Source: Tamarix chinensis (Eukaryota; Streptophyta; Magnoliopsida; Caryophyllales; Tamaricaceae). Taken from it: a stretch of DNA of 64,000 nt. Of the stretch, positions 23,266 through 35,684 are shown in pieces (the first letter of the stretch is position 1; every line of letters starts with the position of its first letter). The translations under genes were made by a program, and so were the position numbers. The notes beneath the pieces are model-generated. The model saw nothing but the letters and a program-made list of their open reading frames with translations. It was not told the origin of the DNA and did not search any database. Location of the stretch: the NCBI GenBank assembly GCA_030549775.1, contig CM060171.1, forward strand, positions 4,294,501-4,358,500, in the 5' to 3' direction.

Positions 23266-24906
23266 ATGTATGCTTAGAATTATTTGCATATTGCTCTTAA
23301 AATTTTGAGTATGAAGCATGATTTGTGTGTTTTGATCATTAAATTCCATAACATGAGATTATGGAGCATAGTCTGATGATATATAAGAAAGATGGGGACC
23401 ATGATTGCTTATTTGTTTTGCTTGGTTATTTTAGTAAGTTTTGGTGATTTTGGAGCATGATTGATTAATTAGATTTTCTAAGCATGATTCATGGGTAATA
23501 AACATGATTTTTATATGATCTAAAAGTATGTTAGAAAGGCATGGATGATTAAGGAATTTAATTGGAATTCATTACATAAGTATATTTATTTTGCCAAAGA
23601 AACTAGTCAATAGGTATGTGGAAAAACTAGTTAGCAGTTTTACCCAACCAACCAACTAGTTAAGTTGCAATATTATTTTGGTTCAACGCTATGCTAGCCA
23701 ATTGGTTAGGGAGAAACTAGTTCACTTAGTTATGAGTCGACTAGTTACCCTAAACAAATCAATTTATTTATCTGTTGCATGTGACAGTTGGGACTCTGCA
23801 TAAGTCAATTGGTCAAGGAGTTAACCAATCAATTGGTTAATCTTAAATTAGTTGATTGAAGAAATTTTTTTTCTAAAACAAACACTTTAATTTCATGGTT
23901 AATCTTAAATTAGTCGATCGAAGAAAAATATTTTCTAAAACAAACACTTTAATTTCATATGTTTCAAAGTAAAAATGTGCAAGAAACATAAACTACACGT
24001 GGGAATGTATATTCCACTACCATTATGGTTGTATCGTATACCCTCCATGTTGATCTATTTAGTAGCAAATATGAAGCCTATAATTATGTCAAAACCGATG
24101 TGTGTCTAGTCTAGTGATCACATCAAAGGTCTAAGCATTTGATATATTGAGTTCAATTTTTTTTTCAACTAGACCTATGTGTTTTTTTTTTGTTGGAAAA
24201 TTTGTTATTATTTTGCGAGTTATATAGACGAAAATGTGTACACCTAGATATACTTGAGTCTTGAACCTTGTCAAATATGGAATTCTAGATGTTAATTACA
24301 TCACTTCTTATTAGATAGAAAGCATTAATATTTTGTTTCGATGAAGAAATTTACACATAATAAAATTGTAAAAATAATATAATTTTAAAGTTGATTCACT
24401 TTTAAAATTAATAATTATAAATCCATTATTTGGATAGAGGATTTTTAATTTTTTTGGTTGTATATTTTTATACATGGAATTTGAATAAAATATTTATAAT
24501 AATTTTCTTATTTTTATCCATGATATTATATATATACACTATAAAACTATTTTGATATTTTATCTAATGGAATTTTAAGATGGATTAAAAAAATTCTGAG
24601 AAGTACTATTTATGTTATAGAATTTTATAAATCCTATTTTGAAATGAAATTTCTTTAACAAGTTTTTCATCCAAACAAAACCTAAGTTTTAAATTTAATC
24701 AAGTCATTTTAGAAACAATTGCATTGATTTCAAGCTAATAGAGGTAAGAATGCATATAACCATACCTTCAAAATCTCAACCAATGTTAAATTTTGTATCA
24801 CATACTTGTTGAAATAACTTCTCAATTTTGTTCAACCTATCAGTTTACAAAGCAAATTTATTCGTTGGGATTGTCATTTTGTTTTATATCCTTTTAATTA
24901 ATTTGT
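23266..24906. other. Unresolved repeat-like DNA
   Basis: No coding potential. From 23,595 to 23,870 it carries many copies of AACTAGTT/CAATTGGTTA-type motifs like those at 20,450 and 45,170. A 50-base stretch (TTAATCTTAAATTAGTTGAT...ACTTTAATTTCAT) is tandemly repeated at 23,836 and 23,898. Possibly part of an LTR, but no ends were found. Confidence 0.3.
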
Positions 24907-27050
24907 TGTAACATCCCAATTTTTGTTAAATGCAGAACCTAGTTCAAATGCAAATTTAATATAAAAAAAAGAAAAACATAGAAATTTTCCTAGAGGCCAA
25001 ATGACCCAAAATACACCAAAAATGTCATTAACAACAACAACAACAACACATTTAAGTAATCTAACACATCAAAACCTATCTAATAATAATATAATTTAGT
25101 TTAACAATTTATTAGATCTAATATTTATCAAAAATAATTCCAATATCATCCCTTTTCCACCACTTGAAAACTATGCACCGAAAACTATCAAAACACTTCA
25201 AAAATACAATACAAAACAAATAAAAGCAAGAGTCAAGGATATAATGGCTTATCTTTCCTCAGAATTATTTCTGAAATTAAGGTATATCTTAGAGGTATTT
25301 TACTTAAATTTATTTTATTTTTAACACTTAATAGTTTAGGAAACATAATAAAGAGCTAAAAATCAAGAATAAAGAAGTAAAAGTCAAAACAAATGCCAAA
25401 CAATGGAGGAATGGCTTGAGGTTTAAGAGGGGTTTGGTTTGGATCTTAGTTGGATGAAAAGTTATATGAGATAAATTTGGAGACAAAATTTTGGGCTAAG
25501 ATATATATTTAGATACTATAAATTCTTTAAATTATATAAATAATATAAAAATATCTATAAAAGAAAAGTAAGAGAACAAATCTGCCAAGGTTAACAATCC
25601 CCCCTATAGTTTAATAAAAAATTTCCAATTTAATTTAGATATTTTAGGAAGATATGAATAAAATTTGCATATTTGTGGTAGGTTTTGTTTAAAGAAAGTT
25701 GAATTTCAAGGTTAATTATACCTAAAATTCGTGATTTTTCCCCAAAAATAGTTAGAACCCATTTTTAATCCATATTTAGCTTAAATATACTAAAATATAA
25801 ATATTCCTAAATATTTGTAAATTTCGATTGCCTAATATACTCATTTCAAGGCTTAAAAGGCGAGTGGGAGTTAAGAAATGGAGGCAAATAGTTTTTTTTT
25901 TCTTCTTTCTCAAAAATTTCCATTCAAATTTTTTTTAAAGGCCTAGGAGACATAGTAAAAACCAAGGAATTCAAATTTAATCAAGTTAGTAAGGTTTGGA
26001 AGAATTTTGATGGCCAAAAGTGGCATAAAAAATTTACGGGACTCAAAACTATAAAAAAGGTTAAACAATCAAAATAAAAAAAAGTAAGGAGAGGTAAAGG
26101 GATGTAAATATATTTGATTACAAATAATATTTTTTAATTATAATAATAAACACATTTTAGAATCAATGATATAATGGCTTACCCTTCCTAAGTATGATTT
26201 ATGAAATTAATGAATATTTTAAATATTTAGCTTAAATATGGCAAAATATAAGTATCCCTAAAGTTTCATAAATTTATGCTTCATAAAATACTCATTTCAG
26301 GGCTTAAAGCATGAGTAAGGGTTAAGAAATAGTAGTGGATAGTATTCTTTTTTCATATAAATCTCCATTTAAAATTTTGTATAGGCCTATGAGACTAAGA
26401 AACTGCTAATGAATTTTAATATAATCAAATTAAAAAGGTTTGGAAGAATTTCGATGGCCAAAAATTCCACAAAAGTCAAATAGAAAAACCATCAAAACAC
26501 TTCAAAAATACAAAACAAAACAAATAAAAACAAGAATCAAGGATATAATGGCTTACCCTTCCTTGGAATGATTTCTAAAATTGATGAGGGTCTTAGAAAG
26601 ATTTTCCTTCTATTTATTTTATTTTTAATACTTAAGTGTTTAGGAAACATAATAAAGAGCTAAAAATCAAGAATATATAAGTAAAAATAAAAACAAATCC
26701 CAAATAATGGAGGAATGGCCTAAGGTTTAAGGAGGGTCTGGTTGGGAGCTTAAGTGGACGAAAAGTCAGATGGAAAAAAGTGGGAGATAAAGTTTTGTGT
26801 TAAGATAGATATTTAGATACTTAAAAGCCTTTAAATTATTAGAATAATGTAAAAATATATATTTAAAAAAAATAGAGAGCAGATCAGCCAAGTTCAATGC
26901 CCCCCTATAGTTCAAGAAAAGTTTCCATTTTAATTTAAATATTTTAGGAAGATATGAATAAAATTAGGATAGTTGTGATAGATTTTATTTAGAGAAAATT
27001 GAATTATAGGGGAAATTATGTATAAAATTGTTAATTTCTTTCTAAAAGTA

Positions 27051-27055
27051 GTTAG
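27051..27055. repeat. Target-site duplication GTTAG (left copy)
   Basis: Matches 30,280-30,284. The uninterrupted counterpart of the target (AATAGTTAGAACCCATTTTT) is present at about 25,751, which confirms the insertion point. Confidence 0.8.
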
Positions 27056-27757
27056 TGTAACACCCTAAATTTTACTATAAAAAAATTTTGATTTACAACG
27101 GAAGCATATAATTAAAATATTGGGTATTACCACCATAATTGACGTAAGTTTGGCTTATCAAACCATCCTTACATCAACCACAAGGCTAAAACCATTCATA
27201 ATAAAATAAGGTAATTAGAAATGAGAGAAGCTTTTATAAATAAAAAAACGAGTTTGGAGATGAACTCCAGGCTACAGTAATAAAATACAATAAAAAGCAT
27301 CCTATGGAATGAAGAGTCCAAAGGGTATCAAGGTAAAATATTAGCTAGATAACATGGCTTTTTACTCAAATATCTAGTACAGATAAAAGCCACTTCGCCC
27401 CACATAATACATCAAAAGGAGCAAAATCCTCTAGTAGGTCCTCAAAGACCTATACAAAACTAGCAGGGTCTTCTACTCATAGAAATAAGTAGCACCCATG
27501 AAAAGGATGGTCAGTACGCTACGTACTAAGTAAGGTAACCATACTATCGAGTTAGGGATACAGATAAATACATACGTTCATAATTGGTGATTAGTACACA
27601 TACTATTTATGAAAAGTCTCACAAGGTAAATATCAATCCAGGCTTCTTTATTAGATATAAATATTTTTATTATTTTATTTACACTAATTTCAGAGACCCC
27701 ACTATTATTAAACAAGTGAAATGGTATGAATCACATCTCAAGGACAACACAACTGAA

Positions 27758-28118
27758 CCACTATTATCATCTAGTGGAATGGATCTAAAAACATCACATT
27801 TTTAGGAAAAAACAATCCCAAGCCACTATTATTATTCGGTGGAATGAAAATGAAAACATCACCTTGGTCCTGACTCACAAATTCTTGGTCCTAAGCCATT
27901 TTAAGTCATTATTATCTTATCCATTAGATTATTCAATTCATATTCTTATTCATGATGAGTATAGGCCCCCATTATTTTTAATCCATTGGAATGGACTAAA
28001 GCAGCTTCCGAAGGAAAATACACCTGAGCCACTATTATAATCTAGTAGAAAAGATCTAAAAACATCATATTTTCAAAGACAAACGCTCCTGAACCACTAT
28101 TATCATCCAATGGAGCTG
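27758..28118. repeat. Tandem hairpin modules in the LTR leader
   Basis: Six copies, starting near 27,758, 27,823, 27,905, 27,969, 28,029 and 28,094, of a module whose core is CCACTATTATCATCTAGTGG. The arms CCACTA and TAGTGG are inverted repeats that would fold in RNA or single-stranded DNA. Spacing is about 60-80 bases, with spacer words such as ATCTAAAAACATCAC. The same modules are in the LTRs at 3,841 and 53,679. Confidence 0.7.
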
Positions 28119-29803
28119 ATCTAAAAGCATCACCTTGGTCCGAATCATGTGATCTTTCACTATAAATAATTAATGTCTTTTTTATGATTTATTTACAAGT
28201 ATAGAACACATTAAAGCAAGTAATCACATCACTCTATAACCCAGAGTTAAGATCCTTATTTCCCCAAAACCCTAATTTCACAATTAGACATAAATTCTCA
28301 CCTATTACTCTTTTAACCACTAAACTTAGTATCTATTACTAAAATATTATTATTGTTAGCATAATTAAATTTCAAGACGTAAATCCAAGGTTTTACACAT
28401 GCTATAATAGCCCTATCTTAAAAGTTCCTATTTACAAAGCTCTTAAATCCTAATTTCACAGGTGAGTCATAACTTTCCCATAAGGCTCATAAAATTACCA
28501 AATTAAATACAAATACCTAAAATTCCAATATTAACAACATATCCAAACTTTGTGGTCTAACTCTAATGTTTTACACATATGATAATAAGATTACTGTTTT
28601 AAGGTTATTATTCCAATTTAGGTATTTTTCTCATTTTGGGTAATTTATGACATTCATAATCACTCCAATAACTCCATGTGATATTATTAACTTATTTTAA
28701 TCCTTCTAACATGTCAAAATACGAACATTTCCATATTAATCCATATTAACCAAAATACCCTTATAGATAGCTGAAAGTCCTTATTTTACGAAATTCTCAT
28801 ATATGCAATATCATTATTTCCAATTCCTCAATTTATCATTAGAAATATTAAATATACTTATTTCCCACTTATAATACTTTATTAGGCCCATACTACTCTT
28901 TCACAAGTTATATTCATCCACAAAAATACAACATGGCATAGTAATATCATATCAACACATCTTTCCTTGTTCATACTCTCTTTCTATCACATAATCCATA
29001 TGATCATATTATATAATTAACAACATACATTTAATGATATAATAACAATATAATGATAATACATATAGACATGCAAGTATTTAACCAAAAACCCTAAATC
29101 ATCAACAAGTATCCTTTCTAAAAAGTCTTTGGTATCTAAGTACGCTTATCCTATCCTACCTCTTCTAGGATCTTTGGAGTGTCACCTAAGAAAAGTTAAC
29201 AAAACGTAATTGGAATTAGATAATATAATTAAGGATGGGTTAAAGTAATGGAAGGGTGAAAGAGTGGGGAAAAAAACTAAACTAAGGTTCGAAGGAGTCT
29301 CAGCCAAGCTCTATGTAAGAAGGAGGATCAGTTGGAGGGGGTGAAACAAGGAGGGTGGCAATGACAGGTTTGGGATAAAGGGTGGGGTTAAGGACTGATG
29401 TTTTTGGCCGAAGGAGGGTGGTGAGCTATGGTAGAAATGGCCAAAAGGTAATGGTGTGTTGTGATGGTTGTTGGCGTAGATTGTGTGTGTTGTGGTGAAA
29501 ATGGACGAATGGAGGGGCAAGATCGGTTGGTTTGGCCAAGAGAAGCGGGTAGCAATTCCTGGTTTTGTCAATGCTTGGGGGTAGGTTGTGAAGGGTTTGG
29601 TCGGTGCTTGGGGTGTGGTAATGGCAAAGGTGGCTGGTGGTGGTGTTGATACCTCGATTGGGCTCGTTGGTGGGCATGATCTTGGGCAATGTTGGCGACA
29701 GAGAGGAGGGGGAATAAGGAGGGAGAAGCTACGTTTGGGGTGCAATATTTTTGACAGAAAAAAATAGAGGGAGAAGGGGGCTTATGCATGCATTAAATGT
29801 GCC

Positions 29804-29812
29804 TTATATATA
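29804..29812 (-). promoter_or_regulatory. LTR TATA box
   Basis: TATATATAA on minus, inside a 19-base block (plus ATTAAATGTGCCTTATATA) that is identical in the sister LTR at 55,749-55,767. This conservation amid diverged sequence supports a core promoter firing leftward. Confidence 0.6.
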
Positions 29813-30279
29813 CACTTATATGTAGGAAAAAAGAGGGGAGGTGGTGATCAGGCGACACTATTCAACCCTGACCTTGGAACTAAGGAGGGGCGAGTTGATA
29901 GGGGTAGATGGGTAGGCTTGGCAAGGAAGACATACACACAAGAAGAATGGAAGAGGAGAAGAAAGGTGAGGAGCAGTAGGGGAGAAATAAAATAAAATGA
30001 AATATGGAAAGGAAAAGAAATAAAAAGGGAAAAGAAACGTGGGTTTATATTTAGGTTTAGGTTAAAATAAATTAAGTTAAGGTATTAGGATAATTAAATT
30101 AAATGAGTATTGAGATTAGGTTTAGGTTAGAAAATACATTAATAACTCGAAATAAAAATTAAGGTTAGGCTGATATTTTGGATTAGGGAGTCAAGATAAG
30201 ATAAAAATATTAATTTCTGATATAAGAATTAGGTTACAATATTAACAACTCGGGGTTAGCTAAATTATGAGGTATTATA

Positions 30280-30284
30280 GTTAG
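30280..30284. repeat. Target-site duplication GTTAG (right copy)
   Basis: Second copy of the 5-base duplication flanking the solo LTR. Confidence 0.8.
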
Positions 30285-30648
30285 AAACTTTTTTAATCCA
30301 TATTTAGCTTAAATATACAAAAACTAAGTATACCTAAAGTTTCATCATTTTTCGTTGCCTTAAATACTCTTTTCAGGACTTAAAACAAGAGTAAGGGTTA
30401 AAAAATGACGGTGAATATAAAAAGTAATATATTCAAATATGATTAAATTAGAAATGTTTTGAAGAAATTTGATGGCCAAAAGTGAAACGAAAGTTTCACA
30501 GGAATCAAAATCATAAAAAAAAAACTAAATGATCAAATCGAAACGTTTTAAAAAATAAATGTGAGTTAAAGGTACGTAAAATCTTTGATTACAAATATTT
30601 TTTCATAATTATAATAACAAACACATTTTAGAAATATGGGATATTACA

Positions 30649-32016
30649 TATGCTCCATGTTTCCCATATATGTTTTGTATGTTTCTATTTAAGTGACATT
30701 ATATGATATTAGGCACTTTTATTGCTATTTCTTCAATTATTAATATATAATTTTCACACATAATTTAGGTTTGAATTAAGAGATTCATGAATGATGAGGA
30801 CAAATATGTAATACAAAGATAAATCCAATAATGTGGCAATATAATCAATATTTGATTGTGTTTTAATTGTGATGATTTGAGCCTCTTGCACATAAGATGA
30901 ATGAAGTATTGCCTTGCACATTTTATATCATGACTAATCCATGATATAGGTCATTTTAAAATAATGCACGAATATTAAGGAGTTTTATGTAGCTACTAAT
31001 GTATTCCTATTAAATATTGAAAAAAATTTAAATATTTTTATAGTCCATTATTGAGAGAAGATACTTGTAAATTAGAAAGAAATAGTACATAACATATAAA
31101 AAAATCTAAAACTACTTATAATTTATAATAAAAACTCCATATGCTTCTAAGAGAAAGTTTTTGTAATAATTTTTTTTGTCCAAAAATAAAAGTCTTTTAA
31201 ATAAAGTCAATGCCCAATTTTTTTTATCCTAATTTATTTTATGTATTTATTGTTATATTGTTCTCCTATAAAAAGGTATAGTTGAAATATCAAAAATAAA
31301 TCTATTAACTTGAAAAATAAAGTAAAAATCGCTTAAAATATTTTATCTCGGAAATGACGGGGTTGCTATTTCTATCGAAGTATTTCCCAAAAGAAATACT
31401 ACATCCAAGATTTATATTAATTACTTATTCCTCTTTCCGAAGCACGTCTACAATTATATATTAAACCCCCCCCCCCCCCCGGGGCCCCAAAAAAATTAAT
31501 TCCCTAGCAATATCTTCGAGATCGAACCAAGCGACAGAATCATGGTCAAAACGAGTATCAACATGCGATTGAGAGAAACCCAATATTTTATATGCCCATG
31601 ATGTTCATGAAGCATGACATTTTTGTTTCGATCCATCGGACAAGGCCTCCCGATATGTATCGGTTAGGCGACTTTTGGAACGATATCCCAGGGCATGGTC
31701 ATGGCAACTTCTTTATCCTCACATTCGTGTACCAATTGGAAACTATCAGCTACTTACTAATTATTCAGCTCATCCGATCCATGGCTTCATCTTGATGTGA
31801 GGCCGCTATTTGACCAAATTTAAGTTCCGACGATGATGAATGGGCACCATATGTTAGATACAAGAATTAAAAGATAAACAATTGCATCAAACATTGTCAA
31901 TCGGTTCCATCTTTTCTAACATTAATGGTGTACCAAAACATCAATCATCAAATAGTATTTGATTAAATTCAATAACATATTCTAATTTATTGTTTGTTTG
32001 AAATTATTTATCAAAA
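30649..32016. other. Unresolved intergenic DNA with a G+C-richer segment
   Basis: AT-rich to about 31,440, followed by a homopolymer run (31,466-31,488). From about 31,495 to 31,830 the composition is balanced. A plus frame (31,592-31,795) and minus frames with coding-like stretches (for example SHVDTRFDHDSVAWFDLEDI near 31,515-31,575) are visible. I do not recognise the product. It could be a captured gene or organelle fragment. AT-rich DNA follows to the CACTA end. Confidence 0.35.
31466..31488. repeat. C15-G4-C4 homopolymer block
   Basis: Fifteen C, four G and four C in a row inside AT-rich DNA. This may be a genuine G-quadruplex-forming tract or an assembly or polishing artefact. Confidence 0.8.
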
Positions 32017-34786
32017 CACTAAAAAAAATTAATTCGTGACGATACTTTTAACGACGATATAGGATCGTTGTTATTAAATACTATTAACAACAATAAATAG
32101 TCGATGGAAATAATTTAGAAGACTTTAAAATGATAAGTAAAAAAAGTTTCACCTCTAAAATTTATTGGCGACAATAATGTCGTTACAATAACTAAGATAG
32201 GAAAAAATCCCTCCAAAAATTTTATTTATTATAATTTATTAGCAGAATTATTATTTGTGATAACATTTGTCATTGTTAATAATCTTTTTAACACCGATAA
32301 GTTGGCCAAAATAATGACAGAGACGTTTGGAGAGTAAAATTTTTTCGATCAGCGCCGCATTATTAGCGACAACATCTTGTCATCGCTAATAATAAAAATA
32401 TTGTCGCTAATGGATAACACCTAATGTAAGTTGATTTTTTCTACCAACTATTAGCGATGATATTTTTATTAATAGTGATGACATATGTTGTCGCTAATAA
32501 TCTTATAAAAGCTCGCACGCCTTATTTTTTTTGGTCGCTGTCTCTCTCTTTTTTTTTCCGTTGTTGTGATTTTCTTCTCTCACCGTCATTGTCTCGCAGT
32601 CTGTTATCCATAAAATAAGGTAAGTAATCCTTAGCTTTTTGTTAATCTATTATGTTTATTAATTGTATTATCATTGTTAGTTTGTAGATTTAGTTTTTTC
32701 TTTGATTGTTTTGTTTTTCTGCATTTTTACCCAACTCCACCACCTCTTTGTTTGGTTATTTTGTTTTGTTTGGTTTACCTAATTCTTTGGTAAGTTATTT
32801 GGTAATTAGTGAATTTAAAAAAAAAATTAGGTTGCCGAAGAAAGCACCATCTACCGTTGAATATTGTACGTATCTTTTATTTTATGAATTATTAAATAAT
32901 ACACACACATATGTATATATTTGTATAAGTGCTACTATTAATTATTATTTAAATATTAGAGAAGATTAATATTATATATATATAAATGTTACATGTGATT
33001 ATAATTTTGTTGATATATGTGTTGCGAATAAATGTATATATGATGATAATTGTGTGTGTATGTTGGTAATTGTGATTCAATTCATGTATTGTAATTAAAA
33101 AATTTATTATTAGAAATGTATAAGAATTGTGGTGATAATTATTTATGTAAGTTGGTAATTGTGATTATTAAATACATGGAATAATCTATATATAGTTATA
33201 ATAATGACATAAGTATTAATTAAGATATACCACCTTACACTTTTGTATGTTGATAAGATAAAATAGATCTAGATCTACGGACACTAAATTATGTCAGATA
33301 ATATTATTAATGTATTAATTTAATTAAATATGATAGGTTGATCAATTAACCCAATAATTGGTATTGCCAATCAAGACCTATAAAAATAACAAATTAGCTC
33401 TCTTTAATATTATTAATGTATTAATTTAATTAAGTATGACACATCAATAGATCGAGCAATTACTATAGCCAATCAAGACCTGGAAAGATCTACACAAGAT
33501 TGTTGGTTAATGGATCACAAGCTATTGGGAGAAAAAAGTATGTAAGATTATTAGTATTATCTTTTATTTAATAAAATAATATTTGTAAATTTTAGTATTG
33601 ATGCAATATTTTTATATTTTTAGGAAGAGATGGTGAAGTTATATGATGAGGCTTGGGCAGAACTACAGGGGGATGAGATGAGGATGACCGAAGGCCTCTC
33701 TACTATTTTTATAGACTCGTTGATGATCGATGAGACTAGGATAGTGGATGAGGTTCTTGGTCATCAACAGAGCTTTAGGAAGGGTGTTGGGTGCATATTA
33801 TTTGGTGAATCTTCGTCGCCTTTCATTGGTAGTTGCCCTCTACCTTTAGCGACCGATACACTACCGTTTCCCTTTTTCTTACGATAGTAAATATTTATGA
33901 CATTGTCTGATCTCAACAGACATGAATTGATGAATTGTGGAGGATAGTGACACAGACGCAAGGATCTTTATCTTCTCTTAGCTATCATTTCGGGTTCAAC
34001 ATTTATATGGTTATCCCCCCAAAATATTTCCCAACAGAAGACAAAGATGATGATTTAATGTAAATAATTTTTATTTTTGGCATTTTAACTTGTATGTTAT
34101 TTATATTTGTTATTATAAATATTTGTAGTATTAATGTTTTGATTGATTGTTATTTATAAATATTTCATTGTTGTTATTTTATATGCTTTAGTATATTTTA
34201 TGAAATTAATCAAATGTGTTAAATTTTGTATATTTTAGAGGCACAAATTTTTGAAAAGTCATCCCTAAAATGCGTATTAGGGATGATACGTTGTAGCTAT
34301 TTTCTTATATAAAAAAATCAACCAAGATTTAGATATTTCCAAAAATATTGAAAATATCTCCGCTAATAAGGGCACAAGCAGCGGCATGTTGCAAAAAAAA
34401 TCAAATTTATTTAAAATATCAGCCAAATTTTAAATGATTTCGGTTTTTCTTTTAAAACATTGTCGCTAATAGAAGTTTTAAAAAAAAACATATCATGGCA
34501 AAATATTGACATTCTTTAAATTTTTCATGCAAGATTTAATATATATTTTTTTCCAAAATTGTCATCGCCAATATGGGTATTAGCGACTGTACTGTAATCT
34601 TTAAAATGTCTAAAATTTTAAATCGGTAGTGCAATTGGAGTTGGCGTTGGTGTTGTCGTCCCTAAAAATTGAATTGACAACTATTGTTTTGTCATCCCAA
34701 TTTTATCCTCTAACTATAGATAAAAAGTAACGGGGACAATTAGGGAGTTATTAGTAACGGCGTAAAATACTATTTTTCTAATAGTA
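32017..34786 (+). mobile_element. CACTA (En/Spm) element, internally deleted
   Basis: The left end is CACTAAAAAAAATTAATTCG and the complement of the right end TACTATTAGAAAAATAG. AAA lies on both sides (32,014-32,016 and 34,787-34,789), fitting the 3-base duplication of CACTA elements, although A-runs make this weak. Sub-terminal inverted motifs (TTAGCGACAACAT, ATTGTCGCTAAT, TTAGCGATGATA) are dense from 32,160 to 32,510 and recur at 34,265-34,680. These are the transposase-binding arrays of the family. Inside is a transposase-related exon (33,624-33,887), but the main DDE transposase region is missing, so it is non-autonomous. Confidence 0.75.
33624..33887 (+). pseudogene. CACTA transposase-associated protein, 3' exon fragment
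   Basis: The frame opens after a plausible splice acceptor (TTTATATTTTTAG at 33,611-33,623), with a matching donor AAAAGTATGTAAG near 33,534. It encodes EEMVKLYDEAWAELQGDEMR, then LSTIFIDSLMIDETRIVDEV and LGHQQSFRKGVG, ending ILFGESSSPFIGSC before a divergent tail. The acidic/helical stretch followed by LGHxQSFxKGVG and a Ser-rich end resembles the C-terminus of plant En/Spm-type proteins encoded in CACTA elements. It is only about 85 residues, against several hundred for a complete protein, so it is a remnant. Its position inside 32,017-34,786 supports the family call. The exon structure is an inference. Confidence 0.45.
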
Positions 34787-35200
34787 AAAATAGCTATCCA
34801 ATCTAATTATATATTCTAAAATAATTAGTTATTATAGATAACTAATTTCATGGAAGAGCTAAACTTACAAAGAAAAATGGAGGTTTAAGACAAGATGGAA
34901 GTAAGATTTTATCCTAATATTAATTGTAGGGAGGTAGAATAATTTGTTAGACTTATATAGTATTTATTATATACGAGTAATATGAAAAACTGTATGTCGG
35001 TGGTAGTCTTATTTGAACATAATTATATATATATAAAGACTATAACATAATTTAGAAAAAGGAAAAAACATTCAAGTATGGACTTAGTCGATAATCAATG
35101 CACCACCGAAAGAAACCTATAGGTAGCTATAGAGCTATTTTATTTGCCCACGACAGATAAAGTTGCCCCTTTTCATCGAGATTGTTTAACCCAAACGAAA

Positions 35201-35228
35201 GAAGAAGAAGAAGAAGAAGAAGAAGAAA
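35201..35228. repeat. (GAA)n microsatellite
   Basis: Nine GAA units in a purine-rich stretch. Confidence 0.9.
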
Positions 35229-35684
35229 AGAAAAAAGAAAACATTTCTAGAGTTGCTACGTTGATCGGTCCTATTAATCGAATTGAATATGGGTATTGTT
35301 GGTTGAGGAGCTCGAAAAAGTGAAAATATCCCTTCAACGCCAAAAAGAGCCGCTTAACTGCAGGAAACAAAGACAAGAAACAAAAAAAAAAAGAAAAGAA
35401 AAAGCGAGGACTCCTTTTTAATTTACTAGCAGAATATATAGTGTTTGAATTTCATGTGGTGGGTTACGATTTTCACCCTAAAATATTCGATATCTGGTAT
35501 TATATATAGTATATGGTGCAGTGGATATATTTAATGAAATTTACCGTAGCACTGCAACTTTAGACATTTGTCCTACTTCTACCATACACGATACATACTG
35601 CTAATTAATAGTATTACTGTGTTGAGTGGAGGCCTGGTGAAGGAATAAAGAAGGTTGGTTCCTTCAGCCAATTAAATGTTGGAT

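Larger units (their letters stand above)
27056..30279 (-). mobile_element. Solo LTR (3.22 kb) of the long-LTR Gypsy family
   Basis: It is bounded by TGTAACACCC and GAGGTATTATA and flanked by GTTAG on both sides. It has no internal domain, so it is a solo LTR left by LTR-LTR recombination. Sense is taken as minus because a TATA box (29,804-29,812) lies about 470 bases inside the right end and the R-like CTTACTTAGTACGTAGCG (minus) lies at about 27,530. A hairpin module CCACTATTATCATC-TAGTGGAATGG is repeated six times between 27,758 and 28,116. The open frames at 29,311-29,789 (Pro/Thr/His-rich) are low-complexity readings of the U3/leader region. It is homologous along its whole length to 53,034-56,182. 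Confidence 0.85.
24907..30648. mobile_element. LTR-like unit with internal tandem amplification, hosting a nested solo LTR
   Basis: It begins TGTAACATCCCAATTTTTG and ends GGGATATTACA, whose complement is TGTAATATCCC, so the ends form the short inverted repeat usual for LTRs. There is no coding region. Three partial copies of one unit follow each other. The block around GGATATAATGGCTTA occurs at 25,237, in shortened form at 26,170, and at 26,541. The block ATCCATATTTAGCTTAAATA occurs at 25,770, near 26,225 and at 30,296. The first and third copies are 1,304 bases apart. The third copy is cut by the insertion at 27,056-30,279. Flanking five bases (TTTGT, TATGC) match at three positions only. 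Confidence 0.5.

Noticed and set aside
29311..29789. 144-residue Pro/Thr/His-rich protein in three overlapping frames
   Set aside because: Lies in the U3/leader part of a solo LTR. The equivalent region of the sister LTR encodes different, unrelated frames.
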